From contig JAXHVA010000011.1 in assembly GCA_034189035.1 (NCBI GenBank), positions 7,208 through 71,207 of the forward strand: a stretch of 64,000 nucleotides of DNA, written 5' to 3'. Positions within the stretch are counted from its first letter, which is position 1; every line of letters starts with the position of its first letter. The translations under genes and the position numbers were made by a program. Positions 44,264 through 53,138 of the stretch are shown piece by piece. The notes under the pieces are model-generated. The model searched no databases, was not told the origin of the DNA, and was given only the letters and a program-made list of their open reading frames with translations. The stretch is from JAUXFK01 sp034189035. GTDB taxonomy: Bacteria > Desulfobacterota > UBA8473.

Positions 44264-46708
44264 CTATTCATAATAGATACAGATTCTATTCCCCCCTGAT
44301 TTTTTTGAACTATACATAGTTTCATCCGCAATCTTAATAAACGTATCAAGGTCATATCCGGGATTGAATTCAACCAAACCAATGCTGAGGGTTACATCGC
44401 CTACTTCATTTTCATTGAACGACTTTCTTATTCTTTCAGCTATAGTAAAAGCCTCCTTTTCATTGGCCTCCGGTAGAATAACCATAAATTCATCTCCTCC
44501 GTATCTAAATCCTGAGTCCAAATTTTCACGGACATTTTGAGATACTACCGATCCCACAAGATTCAAAATCCTATCGCCTTCTAAGTGTCCATATTTATCA
44601 TTGCAGAGTTTAAAGTTGTCTAAATCGAATAATATCAGTGAAAGGGGCCGGCTAACCCGTAAGCTCCTGTCTATCTCTCTTTTCAGTTCTGTGTAAAAGT
44701 GCCTTTGGTTATAAAGCCCTGTTAGATTATCAGTTATTGATAGCTTTTCTAATTCCTGTTCCAATTCTTTTCTGTCGGTGATATCTCTGGCCAATACCAA
44801 CAAACCTGTTTGATCACCCTGACTGTTGTAGAGAGGAGAGGTGCTGAGCAGTGAATTTCTAATGATACCCCCCCTGTTTTTCATTTCAACTTCGAATGAC
44901 TGTTTTATTGGAGTTAATAAAGACTCTCTAAATTCCTCCTTGCTGAATTCCTTTGACATTATCGAAAAGAAGGACTTACTAATCAATTCATCCTTTTTAT
45001 AGCCCATCTCTTCTATCTTCTGGTTGATATAAGTGAAGTTCCCCTCCAGATCTATTGTACATACGATATCATTGGCATTCTCCAAGAGGTTCTCCAGGTA
45101 TTCTTTTGTCTCTATAATTTCATTCTCCAACTTTTTCTTTTCAGTGATGTCCTTGAACACTCCTAATGTACCTATTACTTCTTTATCTTCGTTTTCCAAG
45201 CGTGAGAAAGATCCTATAATAGGTATTAAACGTCCCCCCTTTACCTTGAGTCTTGTTTCATAGCCCATTATCATGCCTTCTTCTTTTAGAATATTATCTA
45301 TATTCTGGGCTTCTTCTATACCTCCAATATAGTATTCAGATGCATGGGCGTTTACTTCATCGATATCGTAACCCAGCATATCTTTCGCACCTTTATTGGC
45401 AAAGGTAGTAATTCCTTTATAGTTAGTAGCCACTATTGCATCTATTGAGCTTTCTATTACATTTTCTAGGAAATCCTTAGTTTCTTTTAATTTTATTTCT
45501 AATTCTTTCCTTTCTGTAATATCACTGTATATTCCTAGACTCCCTGTGACTTCTCCTTTACCATCTTTTAATAGTGATCCAGAAAGACTCACCGGTATAA
45601 TACGACCATCCTCTGCTTGGAAGGCCGTCTCATAGTTTGCTAATCTCTCTTCTTCTTGCAGAATCTTCATAATTTTTTTCGCCTCTTCTATGCCTCCGAG
45701 GTAATATTCTGATATATGGGTACCTAAAATATTTTCTCTCATATAACCAAGCATCTCTTCAGCCCCTCTGCTGACGTATTTGATCCAACCACTTCTGTCA
45801 ACCACTGTAATGGCGTCAATAGAGCTATCCACAATACTCTCAAGAAAATCCTTTGTATTCTTTAGCTTATTCTCCAGTTCCTTTCTCTGTGATATATCCT
45901 TGGCTATCCCTATTGTGCCGGTTATCTCTCCTTGTCCATTTTGAATAAAAGAGGCGGATAAGATTGAAGGATGCGCCTTATTGTCTCTAGTTAATAATGG
46001 TATTTCATAGTTTTGAAGCTTTCCATCTTTCCTTAATATCTCCATTATCGTTTTCGCATCTTCTATTCCACCTTCATAGAATCTGGATACATGGGTTCCT
46101 AAAACTTCTTCTTCATTGTAGCCTAAAAGCTTTTCTGCTCCTTTAGAGAAAGATAGAATTTTCCCCTTTACATCCGTAGTTATTATAGGATCGACTACGC
46201 TTTCGATTAAGCTTTCTAAGTATTCTTTTGTCTTGCTTAATTCTTCTTTTGCCTCATTTACATCTTCTAAGATATTTAATGTTGCGAGCTTGGAGTTTTC
46301 TAGGCTTTCCAAACTTTCTTGCAATTCCTTTGTCCTTTTTTCTACGCTCTGCTCTAAAGTATTGCCATAATGCTTTATCTGTTCCTTGGATACCTTCAAT
46401 TCTCGTATGATTTTATTGAAAGAACCTGCTAACTCACCAAATTCATCATCGTTTTTTATATCTATTTTTACGTCTAAGTCACCATTTGTAACTTTTGATA
46501 TCCCTTCTGATAGCGTTTCTATAGGTATGACGATCTTATAGTATAAGAGAATCGACACTACGATCCCTAAGAAGTTAACAAGTACGACCAAGGTTACCCC
46601 GGTAATAATACCACCTGATTTACCGATGTAAAAAACAAGGCATAATGATGAAATAAAGATAATGAGGGGAACAGTAAATGCTAAAAATCTTACTCTGAAG
46701 CTTCTCAA
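44264..46708 (-). CDS. Membrane sensor diguanylate cyclase: HAMP, four PAS, GGDEF
   Basis: 814 residues. Two N-terminal membrane segments (LAFTVPLIIFISSLCLVFYI and ITGVTLVVLVNFLGIVVSIL) are followed by HAMP (VIPIETLSEGISKVTNGDL), a short coiled coil, then four PAS domains starting at YLESLIESVVDPII, FLESIVDSSIDAIT, FLENVIESSIDAIV and YLENLLENANDIVC, each closing with a PAC-type DITxRKELE. The GGDEF domain has FRYGGDEFMVILPE and SRPLSLILFDLDNFK, so it should make cyclic di-GMP. The inhibitory RxxD site five residues before GGDEF is absent (ENLD). It follows hflC by 54 bases on the same strand. Confidence 0.9.
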   Translation of the reverse strand: MRSFRVRFLAFTVPLIIFISSLCLVFYIGKSGGIITGVTLVVLVNFLGIVVSILLYYKIVIPIETLSEGISKVTNGDLDVKIDIKNDDEFGELAGSFNKIIRELKVSKEQIKHYGNTLEQSVEKRTKELQESLESLENSKLATLNILEDVNEAKEELSKTKEYLESLIESVVDPIITTDVKGKILSFSKGAEKLLGYNEEEVLGTHVSRFYEGGIEDAKTIMEILRKDGKLQNYEIPLLTRDNKAHPSILSASFIQNGQGEITGTIGIAKDISQRKELENKLKNTKDFLESIVDSSIDAITVVDRSGWIKYVSRGAEEMLGYMRENILGTHISEYYLGGIEEAKKIMKILQEEERLANYETAFQAEDGRIIPVSLSGSLLKDGKGEVTGSLGIYSDITERKELEIKLKETKDFLENVIESSIDAIVATNYKGITTFANKGAKDMLGYDIDEVNAHASEYYIGGIEEAQNIDNILKEEGMIMGYETRLKVKGGRLIPIIGSFSRLENEDKEVIGTLGVFKDITEKKKLENEIIETKEYLENLLENANDIVCTIDLEGNFTYINQKIEEMGYKKDELISKSFFSIMSKEFSKEEFRESLLTPIKQSFEVEMKNRGGIIRNSLLSTSPLYNSQGDQTGLLVLARDITDRKELEQELEKLSITDNLTGLYNQRHFYTELKREIDRSLRVSRPLSLILFDLDNFKLCNDKYGHLEGDRILNLVGSVVSQNVRENLDSGFRYGGDEFMVILPEANEKEAFTIAERIRKSFNENEVGDVTLSIGLVEFNPGYDLDTFIKIADETMYSSKKSGGNRICIYYE

Positions 46709-46762
46709 CCGAGATCCCTTTCCTTATGCAGCCTCATTTAAGGCTCAAGGATATACAGCTAA

Positions 46763-47620
46763 TTATTTAGTTTCCTTCAAATATCTCAAGAACTCCGTCT
46801 CTGGAGAGAGGACCATGATGGTATCTTTTTTTATCGATTTTTTATATGCCTCTAAGCTTCGAAAAAAACTGTAGAACTCCGGGTCCTTCTGAAATGCCTT
46901 GGCATAGATCTTTATTGCCTGAGCATCGCCGTCCCCTTTGGTTTGTTCTGCTTCCTTGTAAGCTTCGGCCAGGATTATCGTCCTTTCTTTATCTGCGAGT
47001 GCACGAACCTTCAATGCCTCTTCCTCACCTTCTGATCGATACTTCTTTGCCTGTCTTTCCCTCTCTGCCCTCATCCTTTCGAATACGTGTCGTTCATTTT
47101 CAGGTGGCAAGTCAGCCCTCTTGATTCGTACATCGATCACCTCGAGACCGTATGCCTGAGCAGCGGTATTGCCCCGAAGCGTTACATTTTTCATGATACT
47201 ACCTCTCGCTTCTGAAACAATTTCATTAAGGGTATGACGGCCTAATTCCACTCTGAGCTGCGAGTATATTATATCATCGAGACGGGCCTGTGCCCCTGCT
47301 TCGTCCTTTACACTCCTGTAAAATACCTTTGGATCTTTTATCTTCCACTTCGAGAAATTGTCCACCACAAGGTTTTTCTTATCTTTGGTCAATATCTCTG
47401 CCGGGGCCGCGTCATACTCCAATATCCGGTTGTCAAAATACGTTAGATGTTGAATAAAGGGTTTCTTTATATGGATACCAGGATCGAGTACTACCCTCAC
47501 TGGTTTCCCTAATTCAATGACTAGAGCATACTGCGTCTGGTCAACAGTATAGACAGATGCATTGAGACCAATTAAAAGAACAACAGCGATAATACCTAAA
47601 ATATATGTAAACTTTTTCAT
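46763..47620 (-). CDS. hflC: FtsH modulator HflC
   Basis: 285 residues of the SPFH/band-7 family. It has an N-terminal membrane anchor (YILGIIAVVLLIGLNASVYTV), then the band-7 domain (YALVIELGKPVRVVLDPGIH, KKNLVVDNFSKWKI, DVRIKRADLPPEN), then a charged helix (MRAERERQAKKYRSEGEEEA). HflC pairs with HflK to form a large periplasmic cage around FtsH protease. hflK lies upstream on the same strand, separated by 117 bases. A Shine-Dalgarno (GGGAGG) precedes the ATG. Length is typical. Confidence 0.93.
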   Translation of the reverse strand: MKKFTYILGIIAVVLLIGLNASVYTVDQTQYALVIELGKPVRVVLDPGIHIKKPFIQHLTYFDNRILEYDAAPAEILTKDKKNLVVDNFSKWKIKDPKVFYRSVKDEAGAQARLDDIIYSQLRVELGRHTLNEIVSEARGSIMKNVTLRGNTAAQAYGLEVIDVRIKRADLPPENERHVFERMRAERERQAKKYRSEGEEEALKVRALADKERTIILAEAYKEAEQTKGDGDAQAIKIYAKAFQKDPEFYSFFRSLEAYKKSIKKDTIMVLSPETEFLRYLKETK

Positions 47621-47737
47621 AATACCTCCCTCTCTTTAAAAGCAGTTCATCTCAAATTATCTTCCTTTTTTCCTTTTTTAGACAGAGTTTCTCTTCTAGG
47701 ACTCGTTTCCGATATATTTTTCAATGTCACAGATCTA

Positions 47738-48772
47738 CTACTCCTGGCTTTTACTGTCCTTTTTGTTTCCCATTGACTCCAGACCTTTTAAAGGAAGAAG
47801 CGGTATGAGATTTGAGCCGGGCTTACTGTCAATCACAACTTTTTGGATATCCATGAGTATCTCTTCCATCATCTCTAGGTATAATCTCTTCTTCGTTACA
47901 TTTCTTGCCTTGCTATACTCCTTTAAAACCTGAGTAAATCGGCTTGCATCTCCCTCTGCCCCTTTAATCTTGGCCTCTTTATATGCTTGCGCCTCATTTA
48001 TGATTTGAGCTGCCTTTCCCTTGGCCTTGGGAAGAATATCATTTCTATACCCTTCAGCGTCATTGATAAATTTTATCTTGTTTTCCTTTGCACTTGCAAC
48101 ATCCTTAAATGCTGACACCACTTCCTTGGGAGGATGGACATCCTGCAGTTGAACAGCATCGATACTTATTCCTGACTTATAATCATCGAGTATTTCCTGT
48201 AGCAGTTGTTTTGTGTCTTGTTGTATCTGGAACTTCCCCTCTGTCAGGGCCTCATCTATCTTGTTTTTCCCAACAACATCCCTCATCGCTGCTTCTGCAG
48301 CATTCTTGACCGTATGCTCAGGGCCTTTTACATTGAACAGAAAATCAGGGGCATTTTTTATCTTGTATTGGACAATAAATTGCATGTCGACAATATTCTC
48401 ATCCCCTGTAAGCATCAAAGACTCAACTGGAACCGTTCGATACCGTGACGGCGGACCGACGACTACAGTACGAAAGCCTATCTCTAACCTTCTGATTTTG
48501 GTTACTTTGGGCTTTAAGACTGACTCTATGGGCCATGGCAGATGATAATGGGGACCAGATTCTGTGGAATATGCCACCTTGCCAAATCTCTTTACGACTC
48601 CTTTTTCATCTGGGGCTACAATATAGATTCCAGATGCTAACCATAATAATACAACAATCACGATGAAAATAGGTGCAACCGGAAATTTCCCCTTAAATGC
48701 ACCTTTAATCATATTGATAATTTCCTCAAAATCCGGGGGATTCTGCCCCCCTCCTTTACCGTCCCATGCCAT
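47738..48772 (-). CDS. hflK: FtsH modulator HflK
   Basis: 344 residues. The Gly/Pro-rich start (MAWDGKGGGQNPPDFEEII) is the HflK hallmark; one membrane segment follows (PIFIVIVVLLWLASGIYIVA), then the band-7 domain with GVVKRFGKVAYSTESGPHYH, LPWPIESV and MLTGDENIVDMQFIVQYKIK, and a coiled C-terminal region. It acts with HflC on FtsH-mediated membrane protein quality control. It is the first gene of a leftward series with hflC and a diguanylate cyclase. The start at 48772 has a Shine-Dalgarno (GGGAGGAAA) in the preceding bases. Confidence 0.93.
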   Translation of the reverse strand: MAWDGKGGGQNPPDFEEIINMIKGAFKGKFPVAPIFIVIVVLLWLASGIYIVAPDEKGVVKRFGKVAYSTESGPHYHLPWPIESVLKPKVTKIRRLEIGFRTVVVGPPSRYRTVPVESLMLTGDENIVDMQFIVQYKIKNAPDFLFNVKGPEHTVKNAAEAAMRDVVGKNKIDEALTEGKFQIQQDTKQLLQEILDDYKSGISIDAVQLQDVHPPKEVVSAFKDVASAKENKIKFINDAEGYRNDILPKAKGKAAQIINEAQAYKEAKIKGAEGDASRFTQVLKEYSKARNVTKKRLYLEMMEEILMDIQKVVIDSKPGSNLIPLLPLKGLESMGNKKDSKSQE

Positions 48773-49173
48773 TGGTTTCCTCCCTCTTACAGAGTTTGTG
48801 TCGATCTAGAAATAGAGCTTTTGCTCAATCTATGCACCTGCATTCATGGAATGTGCTTGTCATAGAGAATTTCGCTTTACAGATCACTATGCTGATTCCA
48901 CAGACGAATATACTGATGTGAACTTGATAAAATCCTCATATTTCTTGACCTTGAGCAAAATTACTCATTTTAAGATGGACACCCATTTAATAGAAAAGAT
49001 TTTTTGCTAAAAACGTAACTATTTAAATTTTTGTTAAGGTATCAAAATACCAATTATATGTCAACAGAATAAGATAACCTTACTTGTCAGTTATTGTAAG
49101 AGAATCCTTGACATAAAGACCTCTTTACGTTATACGATTTGATAACAGACACAATAAAGAGGAAACAGATAAG
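48773..49173. other. Divergent intergenic region between hflK and the peptide ABC ATPase
   Basis: 400 bases with no supported ORF. It contains the rightward promoter at 49108-49136. The leftward hflK promoter is not obvious. The middle is plain AT-rich sequence. Confidence 0.5.
49108..49136 (+). promoter_or_regulatory. Sigma-70-type promoter of the ABC transporter ATPase gene
   Basis: TTGACA (49108-49113), 17-base spacer, TATACG (49131-49136), 37 bases before the ATG at 49174. The Shine-Dalgarno is AGAGGAAA. Confidence 0.65.
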
Positions 49174-50154
49174 ATGGCTGAAAAACTATTGGATATAATC
49201 GATCTAGAGACTCACTTCATAACAGATGAGGGGATAATAAAGGCTGTTGATGGTGTAAGTCTGACCCTTAATGAAGGAGACACCCTTGGTTTGGTAGGGG
49301 AATCAGGATGTGGGAAGAGTGTTACCGCACTCTCTATTATGCGTTTGGTTCCAGATCCGCCTGGGAAGATCTTAAGAGGCGAAGTACGATTTGAAGGCAG
49401 AGATCTTCTTAAACTCAATGAGGCAGAGATGCGAAGGATCAGGGGAAACAAGATATCCATGATATTTCAAGAACCGATGACCTCTTTAAACCCGGTCTTA
49501 AAGATAGGAGAACAGATTTCAGAAGTTATAAGGCTCCATAAGGGGGTATCAAAGAAGGATGCTATTGATAGATCTGTAGATATGCTCAAACTGGTAGGGT
49601 TCCCTTCCCCACACAGAAGGATAGAAGAATATCCCCATCAGTTAAGTGGAGGGATGCGACAAAGGGTAATGATTGCTATGGCTCTATCGTGTGATCCGAA
49701 ATTGATGATTGCCGATGAACCCTCAACTGCCCTTGACGTAACGATACAGGCCCAGATAATGGACTTGATGAATCGGCTGAAAGAGGAAGTAGGGATGTCA
49801 GTTATCTTGATCACTCATGATTTAGGAGTCATAGCTGAGACTGCGAAGTATGTGGCGGTTATGTATTCAGGGAAGATAGTAGAATATGCGGATGTAACCG
49901 ATCTTTTTAAGACCCCGAAGCACCCTTATACGAGAGGACTTCTTTCTTCACTTCCTAGAATAGATGAAAAAGGAGAAACAAAGAAGAGGTTAAGTGTTAT
50001 CCCTGGAATGGTACCAGGGCCTTCGGATATCCCTGAAGGATGCAAATTTTCTCCAAGATGTAAAAACTCCATGCCAGTATGCGTTGAACAAGAACCATGG
50101 TTAAAAGAGGATAGCGATGATCATCTAGTAAGCTGTTGGATATATCTCTCCTAG
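49174..50154 (+). CDS. Oligopeptide/dipeptide ABC transporter ATP-binding protein (DppD/OppD-like), orphan
   Basis: 326 residues: GESGCGKSVTALSI (Walker A, about residue 39), Q-loop FQEPMTSLNPVL, LSGGMRQRVMIAMAL (signature), LMIADEPSTALDVT (Walker B), ITHDLGVIAE (H-loop), and the C-terminal oligopeptide-type extension HPYTRGLLSSLP...GCKFSPRCKNSMPVCVE with its four-Cys cluster. It would energise peptide or nickel-type import, but no permease, binding protein or second ATPase gene adjoins. Its last 30 bases overlap the 3' end of convergent hemC. Confidence 0.9.
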   Translation: MAEKLLDIIDLETHFITDEGIIKAVDGVSLTLNEGDTLGLVGESGCGKSVTALSIMRLVPDPPGKILRGEVRFEGRDLLKLNEAEMRRIRGNKISMIFQEPMTSLNPVLKIGEQISEVIRLHKGVSKKDAIDRSVDMLKLVGFPSPHRRIEEYPHQLSGGMRQRVMIAMALSCDPKLMIADEPSTALDVTIQAQIMDLMNRLKEEVGMSVILITHDLGVIAETAKYVAVMYSGKIVEYADVTDLFKTPKHPYTRGLLSSLPRIDEKGETKKRLSVIPGMVPGPSDIPEGCKFSPRCKNSMPVCVEQEPWLKEDSDDHLVSCWIYLS

Positions 50155-51075
50155 AACCTCTGCTGCCCCTTTATACAAAAGCCTTTGGGCAAGTCTTTCA
50201 CCCAGAAAAGTGGGATTATCAGGACTTCCCTGGATCCTGTCTCTTAACAGTATCTTCCCGTCAATACTGCTTACAATTCCGCAAAGCGATAAAACCCCAT
50301 TGTGGATTTCACCCAATGCGGCGATAGGAACTTGACAGCCTCCCCCCAATCTTCCCAAAAATTGTCTCTCTGCTGTGATTGTGATCTCTGAATCAGGAGA
50401 GTTTAGAAAACCTGTAATTCTGTTTATCCTGTTATTATCGATCCTGGATTCAATCCCTAATGCCCCCTGTCCTATGGCCGGCAACACGATTTCTGGAGAA
50501 ATATATTCCGTTATCCGGTCTTGCAAACCCAACCTCTTTACACCTGCACCAGCCACAACAATTGCATCCAGCGAAGATGTTATAAGCTTTTTCAACCTTG
50601 TGTCCAAGTTGCCCCTGAGAGGTACCATTTGGAAGTCTGGATAAATATTGAGAAGCTGAGCCTGTCTCCTCAGACTACTGGTACCTATCTTTGAATCCGA
50701 CGGCATGTCTATTAGGTGTAGGTTATTCTTAGATATGAGGGCATCCCTATAGTCTTCCCTTTTTGTTATCGCGGTAATCTGTAAGCCTTCAGGAAGGGCT
50801 GTAGGAACATCTTTCATACTATGGACAGCAATGTCTACCTTCGCTTCTATAAGGGCATCTTCAATCTCTTTTACAAAAAGACCTTTCCCTCCAACCTTTG
50901 CTAATGGTACATCTGTTATCCTATCCCCTTTGGTCTTTATCTTCTCTAGTTTGCATTCTATCCTTGGATATCTCCCTTCTATTTGTTCTTTTACCCAGTT
51001 TGCCTGCCACAATGCAAGCTTACTTGAGCGGGTACCTATCCTTATAATATCCTTTACCATTTTCGGTCTTATCAT
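50125..51075 (-). CDS. hemC: Hydroxymethylbilane synthase (porphobilinogen deaminase)
   Basis: 316 residues; assembles four porphobilinogen units into hydroxymethylbilane for haem, sirohaem and cobamides. Landmarks: IRIGTRSSKLALWQA, HSMKDVPTALPEGL (substrate-binding Asp region), IGTSSLRRQAQLL, LRGNLDTRL, and LGRLGGGCQVPIAALG with the Cys that anchors the dipyrromethane cofactor. The start could be 51075 or the internal ATG at 51060 (MVKDIIRIG), closer to the usual N-terminus. The end overlaps the convergent ABC ATPase gene by 30 bases. Confidence 0.94.
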   Translation of the reverse strand: MIRPKMVKDIIRIGTRSSKLALWQANWVKEQIEGRYPRIECKLEKIKTKGDRITDVPLAKVGGKGLFVKEIEDALIEAKVDIAVHSMKDVPTALPEGLQITAITKREDYRDALISKNNLHLIDMPSDSKIGTSSLRRQAQLLNIYPDFQMVPLRGNLDTRLKKLITSSLDAIVVAGAGVKRLGLQDRITEYISPEIVLPAIGQGALGIESRIDNNRINRITGFLNSPDSEITITAERQFLGRLGGGCQVPIAALGEIHNGVLSLCGIVSSIDGKILLRDRIQGSPDNPTFLGERLAQRLLYKGAAEVLGEIYPTAY

Positions 51076-51184
51076 TATAGATTAAATATAAACGGGCTAT
51101 TACGCAAACAATGATCGTTTTAATGGGTATTTAAAGATATTTTTTAGCGATTTCTTGACCTTGGATGAACACTCACTCACAGAC

Positions 51185-51898
51185 TCATTCAAAAGAAAGG
51201 CTTTCTCGGCTTCTAATCCACCATCTTCCCATAGAAACAACCTGATCATTAAGTGACCTCACTCTATCATTCAATATATGCAATATCCTTTTCATGATTT
51301 TTAGAGCCAGTGCTTTATCTACATCCATAATTTTAGAAAAATGCAACTCATCAATCTCCAGGACACGGGTCTCTCGCAATGCAATAACAGAGGCTGAAGA
51401 AGGAAGGTTCTCAATAAAGGACATCTCTCCGAATATGTCCCCATCCCCTAAATCAGCGACGGTCTTTGTTGTGTCTTCAGTTATCTTCTTCGATACCTTT
51501 ACCTGCCCTGAGTATATAATACTTAGAGTTCCTCTTTCTACCCCTTCGGTCATCAGCTTGGTATCTTTTTCATAAGTGACATCCTTGCAACAAAGCAGTA
51601 TCTTTTTGATTTCATCGTCAGAGAAGTCACTAAAAAAAGACAAGTCTCTTAATGAACTGACAGTAATGTCTGAAGAAATATTTAGTTTTCTTCTATATCT
51701 CTTTTCAGATGCGATTAACTTGGCTACAGGGCAATGGTTAATGCTTCCAGTGACTAAAGAGTATACCCCAACGATAAATAGGATTACTTTAGCAGTAGGG
51801 CCTATAAATTCACCAAAATAGAGTAAAACAGAGCCAATGAGAATTATTCCTCCTAAGATTCGAAGTCCTCTGTCGATTGGGATTTCAACGGTCTTCAA
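51185..51898 (-). CDS. DUF2892 membrane domain fused to cyclic nucleotide-binding domain
   Basis: 237 residues. The first 65 form two membrane helices of the YgaP/DUF2892 type (DRGLRILGGIILIGSVLLYF, GVYSLVTGSINHCPVAKLI). Residues about 85-205 are a cyclic nucleotide-binding fold: LSFFSDFSDDEIKKILLCCK, GERGTLSIIYSGQVKVSKK-like beta strands, and GDGDIFGEMSFIENLPSSAS, the phosphate-binding cassette with FGEMSF...SSA instead of a canonical RAA. No helix-turn-helix is present, so it is a membrane-tethered sensor rather than a transcription factor. Ligand unknown. It lies 127 bases after prfB on the same strand. Confidence 0.8.
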   Translation of the reverse strand: MKTVEIPIDRGLRILGGIILIGSVLLYFGEFIGPTAKVILFIVGVYSLVTGSINHCPVAKLIASEKRYRRKLNISSDITVSSLRDLSFFSDFSDDEIKKILLCCKDVTYEKDTKLMTEGVERGTLSIIYSGQVKVSKKITEDTTKTVADLGDGDIFGEMSFIENLPSSASVIALRETRVLEIDELHFSKIMDVDKALALKIMKRILHILNDRVRSLNDQVVSMGRWWIRSRESLSFE

Positions 51899-52024
51899 GA
51901 AAAATCACCTCCTTACTCAAGAGCCATTTGTGAACGTCTTTCACATCCATCCAAAAAGCGATTTACAGAACTAGCCATTTTTCTCTGCTAGTCCCGTTTT
52001 GGGTTTCTATCCGTTATGTGATAT

Positions 52025-53138
52025 TTAAAAAGAGGTGGTTGTTCTATTATTGGAGAGCAAGAAAGTTTCAATGAAACTATCAATGTCTCCGTCCAACACC
52101 GCGTCTACGTTTCCTACCTCCTTATTCGTTCTGTGATCCTTGACCATTCTATAGGGGTGGAGGATATAAGATCGGATCTGACTCCCCCAGGCAATCTCCT
52201 TTTTATTGCTATGGAGCTCATTCATCTTCTCAGCCTTCTTTTTCAGCTCCAGTTCATAAAGCCTTGATTTCAGTACCTTCATCGCCATGGTCTTGTTCTT
52301 GTGCTGAGATCTCAAATTTTGACATTGTACCACAATTCCTGTTGGAATGTGTGTAATCCTAACAGCAGAATCTGTTCTGTTGACATGCTGTCCTCCAGCA
52401 CCACTTGCACGAAAAGTGTCTATCCTCAGATCTTCTTCAGTTATATCGACGTCTATTTCGTTTTCAATATCAGGATAGACAAATACGGAAGCAAAGGATG
52501 TATGACGTCTTCCCCCTGCGTCAAAAGGTGAAATTCGAACCAATCTGTGTATCCCTATCTCTGCTTTTAGGAGACCATACGCATAATCACCTTCTACAGT
52601 AAATGTTACACTCTTTATTCCTGCCTCATCTGCACTCAGATAATCTATAAGCTCTGTTGTAAATCCTTTGCTTTCAGCCCATCGCAAATACATTCTCATC
52701 AATATCTCTGCCCAGTCTTGAGCTTCCGTTCCGCCAGCTCCCGCATGGATACTAATGATTGCATTATTGAAATCATTTTCCTCCCCCAGCATCCGCTTGA
52801 CTTCCATATAATGGGCTTCTTTTTCTATCCCATCAAGGCTTGATTCGATTTCGGCAATGACTTCTTCATCACCTTCCTCTTGAACAAGCTCCAGGAGTAT
52901 AGTAACATCTTCAAGGTTGCCCTTTTGCTCTTCCCACTTACTGACTAAATTATTAAGAGACTTCCTCTCTTTTAAGTATAACTGAGCGTTTTCTTTGTCA
53001 TTCCAAAAATCATGCTTTGACATCAACTTTTCTATATCATTTAGTCGTAGGTTTATACCGTCAATATCAAAGATGACCTCGAATATCATTCAATCTTTTA
53101 TCCAAATCTCTCAGCCTCTCTTGAACCTCGTCTAACAC
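52025..53138 (-). CDS. prfB: Peptide chain release factor 2 with programmed +1 frameshift
   Basis: RF2 ends translation at UGA and UAA. The main frame (to 53089) begins too late: residues before it are encoded from a GTG at 53138 (MLDEVQERLRDLDKRLNDIR, then GHL), ending at CTT TGA (53072-53067). A +1 shift there gives CTT-GAT and joins LDIDGINLRLNDIEKL, for about 370 residues, the normal RF2 length. The site has the classic CUUUGA with an upstream GAGGT. GAGGQHVNRTDSAV holds the GGQ that triggers hydrolysis. The GTG overlaps the lnt stop by 7 bases. Confidence 0.93.
53067..53080 (-). other. prfB programmed frameshift site
   Basis: On the minus strand, GAGGTCATCTTTGA: a Shine-Dalgarno-like GAGGT three bases before the slippery CTT and the in-frame TGA stop (codon 24). 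It is the autoregulatory RF2 shift signal: low RF2 favours the +1 slip. Confidence 0.9.
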
